DNA of 60,929 bases from Mycoplasma sp. CAG:472 (GTDB taxonomy: Bacteria > Bacillota_I > Bacilli_A > RF39 > UBA660), in assembly GCA_000437315.1 (NCBI GenBank), contig FR899426.1:1-60929 (forward strand), read 5' to 3'. The notes under the pieces were generated by a model. It made no database searches. It worked only from the letters and a program-made list of their open reading frames with translations, and had not been told where the DNA came from. A program made the translations under genes and the position numbers. Below are positions 36,286 through 46,429 of this stretch, one piece after another. How positions within the stretch are numbered: position 1 is the stretch's first letter; each line of letters starts with the position of its first letter.

Positions 36286-37152
36286 ATGAAAACAAAAGAT
36301 AAAATTATAGCATTTGCAGTGTTAATCGCAGCGGTTATAAACACATATGAATGTGCAAAAAAAATTAAAAGAGATATTGATAATTGGGCAGAAACCACCA
36401 CTATAGCAAAGAATATTAATGTAGAAAATATTAAAGATAATAATCAAATTAATATTCCCACAAGAAGAATTGATTGTGAATTAATTTCAATGAAAGAGAT
36501 GAGAGAAAGATTGGGTATTCCCGAAGAAGTAAAAGTCCAAGAAATTGAATCAGAAACAAATAAGGAAGAAATTACTCAAGAAGTAAAAGAAAAAGAGCCT
36601 TTAATAATAAGATATGGTTATGTAAAAAATGATACAAATTATAACCATATTGATGGAACATATTACGCAGATATTGAGGCATATCAAAAAGTTGCAATTG
36701 ATTGGGAAACTGATACATTTTATGGGGGAATGCTTGAAAATAATGTATATGCTTTTTTCAATAAAGAAGATATTGAATTAATTCCTGATACCTTTGTTGA
36801 GGTTGATATATCAAGCCAAACAGTTAATTTATATAAAAATAATGAATTAATAATGACCACAAGTGTAACTACTGGATTTGAAAATAAATATGATACAAGA
36901 CTTGGTTATTTCTATATTTATTATAAACAAGCAGATACATATTTAATAGGTCCTGGTTATAAACTACATGTAGATTACTGGGTACCATTTGATGGTGGCA
37001 TAGGATTTCATGATGCATATTGGCGCTATGATTTTGGTGGAGATATATATAAGACAAATGGTAGCCATGGATGTGTAAATATGCAAAATGATGCTGCTAA
37101 AACATTATTTGAGAATGTTGAGGCTAACACTAGAGTACTTGTACATAAATAA
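36286..37152 (+). CDS. L,D-transpeptidase (YkuD domain), membrane-anchored
   Basis: 288 residues. N-terminal membrane segment (about 8-24), Glu/Lys-rich linker to 105, a small domain with GTYYADIEAYQKVAIDWETD, then a YkuD catalytic domain (about 170-288) with His242, His261 and nucleophile Cys263 in FHDAYW and GSHGCVNM. It should form 3-3 cross-links in peptidoglycan or attach proteins to it outside the membrane. Divergent from the TetR operon. Confidence 0.93.
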   Translation: MKTKDKIIAFAVLIAAVINTYECAKKIKRDIDNWAETTTIAKNINVENIKDNNQINIPTRRIDCELISMKEMRERLGIPEEVKVQEIESETNKEEITQEVKEKEPLIIRYGYVKNDTNYNHIDGTYYADIEAYQKVAIDWETDTFYGGMLENNVYAFFNKEDIELIPDTFVEVDISSQTVNLYKNNELIMTTSVTTGFENKYDTRLGYFYIYYKQADTYLIGPGYKLHVDYWVPFDGGIGFHDAYWRYDFGGDIYKTNGSHGCVNMQNDAAKTLFENVEANTRVLVHK

Positions 37153-37158
37153 AAAATA

Positions 37159-37734
37159 CTAATTAATTTTTAGTATTTTTTTTGCAATTATACTTAATAT
37201 ATAGGCAAATATTAACAAAATAACAACTCTGATAATTATTAAAGGATTTTTTAAACTTTCAATTAAACTAACACCTATAAATCCCCAAAAATATACCATA
37301 AAAATTTTACCAATTAATATGCTAATAATAAATTTTTTCTTATCAATATTTGCTATAGCTGCAGCAATATTTATTAAAAAAGCTGGTGTAAAAGGAATAG
37401 CAATAACTAAAATTAAATTGGTTATATCCATATTTTTTATTATTTTAATTGTTTTTTGTAATAAACCTGACTTTTGAGCAGTATCTAAAGCAATAGTTTT
37501 AACTCCTTTTTTTACTAATACATAAGATAAATAACACCCTATACAGGTAAATATCCAAGATAATAAAAACCCTACAAACTTACCAAAAAAATAAAAATTT
37601 ATTGTAATAAATACACATAATGGAAGTACTGGTAAAATTGATTCAATTACTATTAAAAAGCATGCTAAAATTGGAGCAAATACTCCCAAAGATAATAGAA
37701 ATGTCTCTAAAAAATCTGATATATTTTCAATCAT
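37159..37734 (-). CDS. VTT-domain (DedA/TVP38-like) membrane protein
   Basis: 191 residues, five or six membrane helices. The central block FGKFVGFLLSWIFTCIGCYLSYVLVKKG and RAFPFTPAFL-like AIPFTPAFLINIAAAIANI match the SNARE-associated/VTT fold, linked in other bacteria to undecaprenyl-phosphate or phospholipid flipping. The exact role here is unknown. Transcribed with the rhodanese gene upstream (29-base gap). Confidence 0.8.
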   Translation of the reverse strand: MIENISDFLETFLLSLGVFAPILACFLIVIESILPVLPLCVFITINFYFFGKFVGFLLSWIFTCIGCYLSYVLVKKGVKTIALDTAQKSGLLQKTIKIIKNMDITNLILVIAIPFTPAFLINIAAAIANIDKKKFIISILIGKIFMVYFWGFIGVSLIESLKNPLIIIRVVILLIFAYILSIIAKKILKIN

Positions 37735-37763
37735 ATAATACTCCTAATAAAATTATAGTATGT

Positions 37764-38021
37764 TTAAAAGTTTTTTACAAGAACAACATCATAGCCATAA
37801 AATGTTAACATTCTTACAACCTTTCTACTTAATGTACCTTTTCTACACATTATATAGTATGTTTCATTTTTTTTTAGATATAACCCTGGATTTAATAATA
37901 GCTTATCAGCATATATATTTTTACTTCTTGGATCATGAAACTCTTCATAATCAAGAGGATGTTGAACATCAATGAGCTTTCCTAAATAGCTTTCGTAATT
38001 TTCATATTCAATGACTTTCAT
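37764..38021 (-). CDS. Rhodanese-like domain protein
   Basis: 85 residues, a minimal single rhodanese domain: LIDVQHPLDYEEFHDPRSKNI followed by the active-site loop with Cys59 (MCRKGTLSRKVVRML). It could carry a persulfide sulfur. Lies just after the type IV secretion operon on the same strand, probably by chance. Confidence 0.85.
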   Translation of the reverse strand: MKVIEYENYESYLGKLIDVQHPLDYEEFHDPRSKNIYADKLLLNPGLYLKKNETYYIMCRKGTLSRKVVRMLTFYGYDVVLVKNF

Positions 38022-38065
38022 AAAAAAACCTCATAATAATATATGAGATTTTATTTTATTTGTCA

Positions 38066-40306
38066 CTAATCATCAAAGAAATCATCCAAATAGTCATCGT
38101 CATCAGATACTGAATTATTAATTATCTCACTATCTTTATCAACATTTAACATCGTATTAGGCTCATCCTTAAGATTAATTTCTTGAGTAAATCCATCTGA
38201 TTCATCATTATTTTCAGGAACTTCAGTTTTCTCAAGTTTTTTAATAATTTCGTCAATATCTTCAGATGGCTTTTTTTCAACAATTGGTTTAATAACTGGT
38301 TTATCTTCAATAATATTTTCAGATTGTTTTTTAAGCTCATTTTCTTTCTTTTCTTCTTCATCAAGTGCTTGAAGTTTCTTTTCAATTTCTTTTACCATAT
38401 CATCAATATCTTTAGAGGTTACTTCGCCACCACCCATAAATGGATTAGGAGCAGGCGCTTGATTAGATGTCATTGGACTCGAATTAGGCCTAGGACCCAT
38501 AAATGGATTAGCTCCCATAAACGGATTAAATCCACCACCACCCATAAATGGATTATCCATACCACCCATCATTCCAGGATTATTCATTGCTTCTTCTTTT
38601 TTCTTTTCTGAAACAAATTTCTTTACATCAAATAGTTCTATTTGAGTTTTTTCTCTTGTCGGAAGTACAGCATCTTTTCTTTCAATACCCCAATCAATTT
38701 TAAAGTCAGGCGCTAAATCAGTTTTAAATGGATTTTTACGCCATCTAATAATTATTGCTTGAAATAATTTTAATTTTTGTAAATCAGATACTGTTACAAG
38801 TGGAGTTGAGGCAGTTTTATCTTTTTCTTTAGATTTAACTTCTCCACACATTTTACTAATTTCTTCGAGAGCTTTAAGTTCTGTAGAAATTAAATAAATC
38901 AAATTACCACAGTTTCCCTTAATAACTTGTGCAACTTCCTCACCATAAACATCATTTAGTTGAGCAAAGTTTTGAATAATGAATGAAAATCTAATTGCTC
39001 TACTTCTTGCAGCTGTAACCATTGAATCAACATCCTTAAGCGGAGGCATATTTGCAAACTCATCAAGAATAAAATTTGTACGATAAGTAAGTTTACCACC
39101 ATTTGCTTGTGCACAATCTATTAAAGTTTCATAACACTGTTTAATAAATATTGTCATAAGTCCATGATATGTTTTCTTTTCATCGTGAATTATCATAAAT
39201 ACCGCTGTCTTTTTATTACCAATATCTCTCATATCAAAATCTGAATATGAAAGCATTTCACTTAAATTTTCTTTTGTTGAGAATAATCTTATTTTTTGTC
39301 TAAATGTTGAAAGGATACCACCTTTTGTATCATTTGGTGCATTTATTGTATTCGAAGCAAATATATATGCAGGACTTGCTTCACCTTTTAAATTAAAATA
39401 TTCTTGAATATATGTTTTTGTACCACGGCGTTCCTCGCCTACTGTAGACATAAAATTAATACTATTTAAATTGACCTCTTTTTCTTTGGCATCCATAAAT
39501 AGGCCCATTGTTAAACCCGAAAAATAGTCTGCAGCACTTTTTTGCCAGAAAGCAGAATCTCCACCTTCACTTTTATCATATAAAATATTAAGTGATACGT
39601 CCTCTAAAAGTTCTGTAGCTTTATCTTGATTACCTTGTTTATAATACATATATGGTAGTGCAAGTGGATTCCAAGAATTACCTTTTTCTGGATCACGGAA
39701 GTTAAGTATTACAATATTATAACCCTGTTTTTTTAAATATTCTCCACAATATTGATAAATTTCACCTTTAGGATCAGTAATAACCATACTTTCACCTTTT
39801 TTAGAAAGTAAATTAACAAGTGGCTTAACTACACATTCTGTTTTACCTGAACCAGTGGAACCAATAATTAAGTTATGATATTCACCATTATCAACCCACA
39901 TCTCTTTACCATTATTTACAAGAGCAACACCAGCTGCCTCAATATGATCATCTATAGTTCTTACTTTAACAATATTTTTATCAGTTTTAATATCTTTATC
40001 ACTAGCCCATTTTGAATAACCATCACTACTTTTTTCAGAAAAAAATAGTCCAAAGCCCTCTCCTTTATCTTTACTAAATATTTTCGAAGATACGCTAGTA
40101 AATATTAAAATTAGTGCAGCTACAAAAAGTCCTAAAGTAAATCCAATATATTGAGGTGTAAATGCTTTAAATGGAAGTAAGCCATAAAACGTTCCATCCG
40201 TGGAAAATGAAGAAAAATTTAGTACTGCTATAGCACAAAAATATAAAAGTATTCCACAATAAATACAAAATAACATAAAATCTTTTTTGGTAACTTTAAA
40301 TTTCAT
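38066..40306 (-). CDS. virD4: VirD4/TraG-type type IV secretion coupling protein
   Basis: 746 residues. Two N-terminal membrane helices (about 10-31 and 53-73), Walker A GSTGSGKT (149-156), Walker B with FILDEFANMPPLKDVD, and TAARSRAIRFSFIIQN. Coupling proteins hand DNA or protein substrates to the secretion channel. The C-terminus beyond residue 560 is unusual: four or five NPFMGG/NPFMGA-type repeats, then a long Glu/Lys coiled tail ending in an acidic stretch (DDDYLDDFFDD), probably for substrate recruitment. Last of the secretion operon, which has no relaxase in this window. Confidence 0.93.
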   Translation of the reverse strand: MKFKVTKKDFMLFCIYCGILLYFCAIAVLNFSSFSTDGTFYGLLPFKAFTPQYIGFTLGLFVAALILIFTSVSSKIFSKDKGEGFGLFFSEKSSDGYSKWASDKDIKTDKNIVKVRTIDDHIEAAGVALVNNGKEMWVDNGEYHNLIIGSTGSGKTECVVKPLVNLLSKKGESMVITDPKGEIYQYCGEYLKKQGYNIVILNFRDPEKGNSWNPLALPYMYYKQGNQDKATELLEDVSLNILYDKSEGGDSAFWQKSAADYFSGLTMGLFMDAKEKEVNLNSINFMSTVGEERRGTKTYIQEYFNLKGEASPAYIFASNTINAPNDTKGGILSTFRQKIRLFSTKENLSEMLSYSDFDMRDIGNKKTAVFMIIHDEKKTYHGLMTIFIKQCYETLIDCAQANGGKLTYRTNFILDEFANMPPLKDVDSMVTAARSRAIRFSFIIQNFAQLNDVYGEEVAQVIKGNCGNLIYLISTELKALEEISKMCGEVKSKEKDKTASTPLVTVSDLQKLKLFQAIIIRWRKNPFKTDLAPDFKIDWGIERKDAVLPTREKTQIELFDVKKFVSEKKKEEAMNNPGMMGGMDNPFMGGGGFNPFMGANPFMGPRPNSSPMTSNQAPAPNPFMGGGEVTSKDIDDMVKEIEKKLQALDEEEKKENELKKQSENIIEDKPVIKPIVEKKPSEDIDEIIKKLEKTEVPENNDESDGFTQEINLKDEPNTMLNVDKDSEIINNSVSDDDDYLDDFFDD

Positions 40307-40353
40307 TTTTCCTCCTTTTCAATGAATTTATTATACAACATAAAATGCACTTT

Positions 40354-41175
40354 TTAAATAACTTTTGTAAATTTACTTCCGTTAAATTCATACATACTAA
40401 ATGTTTCTTTTAAATTACTTTCATTTAACATATTAAATACAATATATATTTTATTATTTATTTTTAGTATAGATTTCAATGTATAAGAATATTCACTTTT
40501 TAAATTATTTGTTGTATGTTTAAATATAACATAGTTTTCATTCAAATAAGTTAAGTAAGCCAAATTATAATATAGTGATTGTTCTCCATACAAATTCGAT
40601 ACAATTGTAACATCCATATTTCCTGTAGAATAACGATAATTATAATGTAAGTTTTCTTGAACATTAACTTTACTATTATTTAATACCTTATTTGCTTCAG
40701 TTATGTACTGACTATTAAAATCTTCGGCTGTAAAAGAAACATTTTCTAAATTTAAGCCATCAGAATATGCTAAAAGGCTTCCCTCATAATTAACATATTC
40801 TTTATTATCATCAAATAAGTTCCATACAGTTCCATATTTTAAATTATAAATGCCATAATAATTACCATCAATGTATACGTTTAATTTTTTATTTTCTACA
40901 CTAGAATTTTTGCAATAACTAAACTTGTTTTTAGTTTTATTATACAATATGCAGTATTCATCAATTACTAAATATTTAATATCATCCTTAACAACTGGAG
41001 TAGTATTTGTATTATTACCACTTATATTATTTGATAAATTTGAGTTATGACTATTATCAATATTAACATTTACATCATCATTATTTTTAAATAAAGCAAA
41101 ATATACTATTAAAGAACCAAAAATACAAACCATAAGAGTAATAATTATTATACTTAATTTATTAAATTTTCCCAT
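40354..41175 (-). CDS. Membrane-anchored extracellular protein of the secretion operon
   Basis: 273 residues: N-terminal membrane anchor (about 6-28), Asn/Ser linker (35-60), and an extracellular beta-rich domain with many Tyr/Asn. No catalytic motif. It lies between the NlpC/P60 protein and VirD4 in the operon, so it may be a surface part of the machine (like TcpC/VirB8 in position, though I see no clear VirB8 signature). Confidence 0.65.
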   Translation of the reverse strand: MGKFNKLSIIIITLMVCIFGSLIVYFALFKNNDDVNVNIDNSHNSNLSNNISGNNTNTTPVVKDDIKYLVIDEYCILYNKTKNKFSYCKNSSVENKKLNVYIDGNYYGIYNLKYGTVWNLFDDNKEYVNYEGSLLAYSDGLNLENVSFTAEDFNSQYITEANKVLNNSKVNVQENLHYNYRYSTGNMDVTIVSNLYGEQSLYYNLAYLTYLNENYVIFKHTTNNLKSEYSYTLKSILKINNKIYIVFNMLNESNLKETFSMYEFNGSKFTKVI

Positions 41176-41188
41176 ATTTTATCCTTTC

Positions 41189-43048
41189 TTAAGCATTATT
41201 TGAACCGCTTTTATTTTTAAAATATACTCTAAGAGGTCTACATACCATTACAGTACCACCATAATAATTTGTAACTCTAACATCAGATTCAGGATTGCTT
41301 GGATAATGACCTGATGCTTCGAATATTTGACCATTTCCTATATACATTACAACATGACCCCAGTTATTATTAAAGATTAAGTCTCCAGGTATAAAGTCAT
41401 TTACATTAGTACTATTTACAACAGCACCATTTTCTCTACACCATTGTGATTCAGTAACTGTTGTACCAGCATTACCCCAAGGTGTATACAAATAATTTAT
41501 ATTAAATAAACGATATGCTCTATCAACCATTGATGAACAATCTACATAACCATTTTGATTTCTTTTAGCTTGACTATATTGATAATGATCAAATGTTGCA
41601 ATGGCTTTTTTAGAAATTAATGTTCCTAGCTCTCTAATATCATTAATATTCGAAATATCAATATTTCCTATATCAGTTTCAATATTTGTACAATCATATG
41701 GCTCTAGTTCAAAGATTGAGGTTCTAATTTTTGTCATATTACTTACCTGAAACCTAGCATATGCAAGTTGATCTTCATCATTAGTTGGCGTACATTTCGA
41801 AGGGTTAACTGCAGTTGCAGTTCCATTAGATATAGTATATGGACAGGCATTTTTAGCACAAATTTTTTCAACTTCTCTTGCTCTTGACTCATTATCATAA
41901 AATTCATACATATATTTTGCATATTGACAACCGCCTAATGAATTACTTCCTGCATTATACCAGTACTTTCCAATATAGGCATATTTACTCATCATATCAA
42001 TAATTGTATTATATTGAGAAACATTATTAACAAAAGCAAGTACGCCTTCAGAAAAAGAAGAATAAACAGCACCAGAATTTTGCCCATTATAAACTGCTAA
42101 TCCCCAAAAGTTATTTGACCTAACACCTGGTGTAAAGCCTTCTCCTATTGCTCTTACAACAACAAGTTCCGGATTAACATTATTTTTAGTTGCTATATCG
42201 TAAATAGTTCCAGCCTTTTTAACAAATAAATTTGTAGCTTCTGTACTACCTTGTTTTGCTATAAGATTTTTTTCCATTAAACTAATAAATTCACTTCTTG
42301 ATAAAGATGAAGCCTTCATTGGAAAATCACTGCAAGAGCTATTTAAAGAAAGATAATTTGCTTGTTCTTCAGCTCCACCGCCACCTAAAATAACTAGCAT
42401 TATAATCATTAACAAAAATAAAACTAAGATAATTGCTAATATCCAAGGGTGTTTAATAATAAATTGAAAAATTTTTTTTCTTACTAACTGATTTTTTTTA
42501 TCTTTACTCATATCAATTGAGGATTTTTTAGGATTCATTGTAAAATTCATTTTTTGTTTATTATTACTAATATTAGTGTTTGGATTCGTGTTAGCATTTG
42601 GTTTAACTGGACCTTTTCCAGCTCCTGAACCAGATAAAGCATTCATAGCAGCTTGTCCTTTATCTAAAATACCATCATCATCAAGTTTATTAACCGTTTT
42701 TTGAATATTTCTTCCTGCAAAAGATCTTTTAGTTATATTATGCATTTTCTTGCCAACAGATTCATTTAACTTATCACCCAATTTAGTATTGTTAAGTTTA
42801 TTAACTACTTTACCTGCCGTTGGACCACCAAAATAATTAGCAGCAGCCTCAGTAGCCATCTTACTTACTTTTTTATTGGTTTCAATATTTCTTTCTTTTT
42901 GAATTTCTTTATTACTTTTAGCTTGGTAGGCGCCATCTTCATTATAGTTTTCTTTAGGCATCTCTTCAGGAATATTCATTTCATCATATAATGTTTCTTC
43001 TTCATTAACTTGATTTAAGTCTTCATTATTATCCAAGAAAATCACCAC
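41189..43048 (-). CDS. Secretion-associated peptidoglycan hydrolase (glucosaminidase-like plus NlpC/P60)
   Basis: 619 residues. A charged cytoplasmic N-terminal 200 residues, a membrane helix (about 205-228), a glucosaminidase/lysozyme-like domain (about 250-380, with NPELVVVRAIGEGFTPG and NFWGLAVYNG), and a C-terminal NlpC/P60 domain (about 480-610) with Cys in GYVDCSSMVDRAY and His in NNWGHVVMYIGNG. Two-domain hydrolases of this type (VirB1/TcpG/Orf14-like) open the wall for a type IV channel. The long cytoplasmic tail is larger than in known relatives. Confidence 0.9.
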   Translation of the reverse strand: MVIFLDNNEDLNQVNEEETLYDEMNIPEEMPKENYNEDGAYQAKSNKEIQKERNIETNKKVSKMATEAAANYFGGPTAGKVVNKLNNTKLGDKLNESVGKKMHNITKRSFAGRNIQKTVNKLDDDGILDKGQAAMNALSGSGAGKGPVKPNANTNPNTNISNNKQKMNFTMNPKKSSIDMSKDKKNQLVRKKIFQFIIKHPWILAIILVLFLLMIIMLVILGGGGAEEQANYLSLNSSCSDFPMKASSLSRSEFISLMEKNLIAKQGSTEATNLFVKKAGTIYDIATKNNVNPELVVVRAIGEGFTPGVRSNNFWGLAVYNGQNSGAVYSSFSEGVLAFVNNVSQYNTIIDMMSKYAYIGKYWYNAGSNSLGGCQYAKYMYEFYDNESRAREVEKICAKNACPYTISNGTATAVNPSKCTPTNDEDQLAYARFQVSNMTKIRTSIFELEPYDCTNIETDIGNIDISNINDIRELGTLISKKAIATFDHYQYSQAKRNQNGYVDCSSMVDRAYRLFNINYLYTPWGNAGTTVTESQWCRENGAVVNSTNVNDFIPGDLIFNNNWGHVVMYIGNGQIFEASGHYPSNPESDVRVTNYYGGTVMVCRPLRVYFKNKSGSNNA

Positions 43049-43096
43049 CTATCAATATAAGAATTATAACATAAAAACAGCTGTTTCTACAACAAT

Positions 43097-44029
43097 TTAT
43101 CTATGCATATTTATTCTATTTACGATATTTTCATAAAACATATTAAACTTTATTAAACTTTCATTTAAATTTGGGAGATTTCTAAAATATGGATAATTAT
43201 TTTTTAAACCATTATATGTTATTAATGATTCTTTAAAAAAGTTAATAAAGGGCATTAACTCTTCATAAGTTATACTATTTATACTATCATTATTTATCTT
43301 TACAATAAATATATTTACAAGTATGTTTTGAATTAAAGGAATAAAATAAACATTATCTTCATTAAATCTTTCAGAATATCTATAGTTTATATTTTTAAAT
43401 AATTTATTAATATCTTCATTAGGACAAATTTCCTTAAGTTTTTGAATTAATAAAGCTACACCTAAAGTATTATAATAAGAATACGCAATTACATCATTAC
43501 CTAGTATACACATTAACATATTAGTAATTTTCATATCAATATAATAAAAATTATTATTAATATTATAATAACTACAAGCTAAATATTCAGTATAACCTTC
43601 GGTTAAAGATCTACTATAAAGTTCAGTTATATTAACAGGGTATTTATCAAAACCAGAATAATAAATATTACCATCTTTTTTTGAACTAGCCATATGCATT
43701 AATTCATGATATAAAAATAAGTTTATATATTTATTAAAATAAATAACATTAATATTATTTTTTTTAAGAAATTTTTTTATTGCATAAGAATCTATAATTA
43801 TTTTATTTTCATTAGCATCATATATTCCGAATGAATAAAAATTTTTTAATATCTTAGTTTTATCTAGATTTAACTGAACTTTTAATGTTGATAAATTGTT
43901 ATAAAAATTATATCTAAGATTAAATGGAATACTTTTTTCTACATCATAAAGAACCTTTGTGAAAGGACCTAAAGACTTTCTTAAGCTAGTATTTTTGTTT
44001 AATATCTCCCCCAATAAAATAGTTTTCAT
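43097..44029 (-). CDS. Putative zinc metallopeptidase (HELMH), secretion operon
   Basis: 310 residues, no obvious signal peptide. Zinc motif HELMH at residues 108-112 with a downstream Glu-rich helix TEGYTEYLACSYYN that could give the third ligand, as in gluzincins. The rest is not a family I can name. It lies between VirB4 and the wall hydrolase on the same strand, so it may process or travel through the machine; that is inference. Confidence 0.65.
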   Translation of the reverse strand: MKTILLGEILNKNTSLRKSLGPFTKVLYDVEKSIPFNLRYNFYNNLSTLKVQLNLDKTKILKNFYSFGIYDANENKIIIDSYAIKKFLKKNNINVIYFNKYINLFLYHELMHMASSKKDGNIYYSGFDKYPVNITELYSRSLTEGYTEYLACSYYNINNNFYYIDMKITNMLMCILGNDVIAYSYYNTLGVALLIQKLKEICPNEDINKLFKNINYRYSERFNEDNVYFIPLIQNILVNIFIVKINNDSINSITYEELMPFINFFKESLITYNGLKNNYPYFRNLPNLNESLIKFNMFYENIVNRINMHR

Positions 44030-44070
44030 GAAAACTATGATACCATTAAAAAAAGCCTATGTAAAGGCTT

Positions 44071-45861
44071 TTAATATCCACCACCAGAACCAAATGAATC
44101 AAGTTCTTCTTGAGTAGCAATGACAGTCATATTCATACGTCTATTACCACATATAAGAAGTCCTTCACCTTGGTTATAGTATTTTATTCTTTCCATTTCA
44201 GTTTCATTTAAATCGATTAACTTAGAAAGATCATCAACGGCTTGTTTTCTTAAATTCATTATTAAATAACTTGATGCATTATCAAATATTGCTTTACCAT
44301 GCATTATTAAATTTGGAGCTGCGAAATCGGTTGGTTGTTGTGTAATTACAATAGTTCCTGTATTATATTTTCTTGCTCTTCTTTGAATTTGAGATAAGAA
44401 TTCTGCACCAAGTTCATTGTGATTAGATAAAAGTACGTGTGCTTCATCAACCATCATTACAGTATTTATATCTTTATCAAGACAAAGTCCCCATGCATAT
44501 TTTAATATGTTAAAGAATAGAGCATTTTTAATATTTTCATCACTATTCATAATTTCCTTTATATTAAATACAATAAAGTCACTATTAATTTGAAGTGTTG
44601 TATGACCTGTAAAATAATATCTTAATTCCTTAATTAAAGGTCTTATTTTAAGTTCAAGTCTTTCCATTACATCTCTTTCTCTTGTTGCATCTGTCATTGA
44701 TAAAAGTCTTCCTTTTATAGTGGCATAAACATCGTCAAATGTAGGGAAATCTGCACTCGTAAGTTTAGTAAAATCAGTTTCATAATCTATCTTATATCTT
44801 TTATAAGTATCTTGAACTATTTCACTAAATAATGTTAATACATCCTCTTCGATTGAAGGATTATAATATTTCATAAAGGCTTTTAACTGCTGAAGTGTTC
44901 TTGTAAGAACTGTATAGCCAAGTCCCTGTTCTATTTCGGTTTCATCAACATCAACAACAATTTCAAGTGGATTAATCATACCAAAATCTCCACCTTTACC
45001 AAGGTCTAGGAAATCACCTTTCATCATATTAACCATTTCACCAAGTTCACCCTCTGGATCAATACATACACATTTTAAACCATTTCTTAAATGAGTTCTA
45101 AGAAGTAGTTTAGCAGCAGTACTTTTTCCTGAACCGGATGTACCAAGAATAATAATATTTGCATTATTACGATTATTTTCTTTTTTTATTTGAAATAAAA
45201 ATTGGTTATATAAAATTACACCACCAGATCTATCCATTCCAAGAAGTGTTCCTGCACCAGGATCTTTTACTGAATCAAATACAAAAGGATACATTCCCGC
45301 AATTGTAACTGAAGGAAGTGGAATACCAATTCTTTTTTCAATATCTTGTTCTGGAAATATTGGTATCATACTTTTTAATGCTTTTTCTTGTTCAAACATT
45401 AAAGATACTGCTCTCATACCAAGTGCATCAATATAATTTCTAACTTGAATTTTAGTAAGTTCTAAAGCATCTTTAGAATCTGCTGAAACCATTAAATGCA
45501 TTTGAAAATCAAATATTCTAGCTTGTGATGAAGCAAGCATAGAAATAAATTGTTCCAAAGATTCATAATCTTGTCTAATTCTTTCTTGAGTTGTTTGATC
45601 TTTTTCTTGCTGATATCTAATTTTTAAATCCGCTATTTCTTTATTTAACATCTTTTTTAAAATTTCAAATGAAATAGGAATATGTTTTATAGCAAGTCTA
45701 ACTCCAGGAATATTTGTAATATCAGATAAATAACCTGGAAATATACTTCTTGGATAACCGACAACAGTCATAATTGTATAGTATTTATCTCCAAGCATAA
45801 ATTCTGTAGCTGGTCTAAAATTAATACCTTTAGGTGCTACTTCACTTTTAAGTTTACTCAT
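44071..45861 (-). CDS. virB4: VirB4/TraE-type secretion ATPase, main (C-terminal) part
   Basis: 596 residues. The N-terminal third continues the VirB4 N-domain (APKGINFRPATEFMLGDKYY, MTVVGYPRSIFPGYLS); Walker A GTSGSGKS at 240-247, then CIDPEGELGEMV, Walker B MMVDEAHVLL and TQQPTDF. It powers assembly of, or transport through, the type IV channel at the cytoplasmic face. The first 190 residues of a normal VirB4 are in the separate upstream gene, one base away. A GGCGGTG ribosome binding site precedes its ATG. Confidence 0.93.
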   Translation of the reverse strand: MSKLKSEVAPKGINFRPATEFMLGDKYYTIMTVVGYPRSIFPGYLSDITNIPGVRLAIKHIPISFEILKKMLNKEIADLKIRYQQEKDQTTQERIRQDYESLEQFISMLASSQARIFDFQMHLMVSADSKDALELTKIQVRNYIDALGMRAVSLMFEQEKALKSMIPIFPEQDIEKRIGIPLPSVTIAGMYPFVFDSVKDPGAGTLLGMDRSGGVILYNQFLFQIKKENNRNNANIIILGTSGSGKSTAAKLLLRTHLRNGLKCVCIDPEGELGEMVNMMKGDFLDLGKGGDFGMINPLEIVVDVDETEIEQGLGYTVLTRTLQQLKAFMKYYNPSIEEDVLTLFSEIVQDTYKRYKIDYETDFTKLTSADFPTFDDVYATIKGRLLSMTDATRERDVMERLELKIRPLIKELRYYFTGHTTLQINSDFIVFNIKEIMNSDENIKNALFFNILKYAWGLCLDKDINTVMMVDEAHVLLSNHNELGAEFLSQIQRRARKYNTGTIVITQQPTDFAAPNLIMHGKAIFDNASSYLIMNLRKQAVDDLSKLIDLNETEMERIKYYNQGEGLLICGNRRMNMTVIATQEELDSFGSGGGY

Positions 45862-45862
45862 A

Positions 45863-46429
45863 TTACATCACCGCCCTAAAATTAGTAGATATACCATCAT
45901 TTAAATAATTATCAAGAAGTATTCTTAAATCAGCATTACTAGTTTGAGTAGAATTAAGTCCTGCATTACTAAGACCACTTATTAAAGTATGTAATTTTTT
46001 TTGAACTAATTCCATCTTCTTTTCTTTAAATAAAAATGTATATTCTGTATCAACTACATTATAATCTCTACTCATAAATAGATTTGCTTTATTAATATCT
46101 TGCATAATAAGTTTTCTAATAGCACTATTAGGATTCTTATTATATTCAACTTGTAATTCATTAAGGTATAAACTTATATCAACAGGTCTATCTGAAACTA
46201 AAAGCCAAAAATCAAAATCTAGAGTATTATAAAATGTTGATAAATTAAATAATGTAGCATTTTGACTTTGTTCATCTAATATAAATATATTTTTTGGACT
46301 AACCTTAACTCCAGTTACATAATAACCATCATCAGTTAAAATCATTCCATTATTGATTGACTTAATAGGAAGCCAATCTTCAGCATATTTTACTCCACTT
46401 GGAGCACTATTACTGTTCATTTGTGTCAT
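45863..46429 (-). CDS. VirB4 N-terminal part, encoded separately
   Basis: 188 residues matching the start of VirB4/TraE (WLPIKSINNGMILTDDGYYV, GVKVSPKNIFILDEQSQ, DRPVDISLYLNELQ). It ends GISTNFRAVM with TAA, and the rest of VirB4 follows after one base. The frame is clean and the downstream part has its own start, so this looks like a true two-chain VirB4 with coupled translation, not a point mutation. Overlaps the PrgI gene by 20 bases. Confidence 0.85.
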   Translation of the reverse strand: MTQMNSNSAPSGVKYAEDWLPIKSINNGMILTDDGYYVTGVKVSPKNIFILDEQSQNATLFNLSTFYNTLDFDFWLLVSDRPVDISLYLNELQVEYNKNPNSAIRKLIMQDINKANLFMSRDYNVVDTEYTFLFKEKKMELVQKKLHTLISGLSNAGLNSTQTSNADLRILLDNYLNDGISTNFRAVM

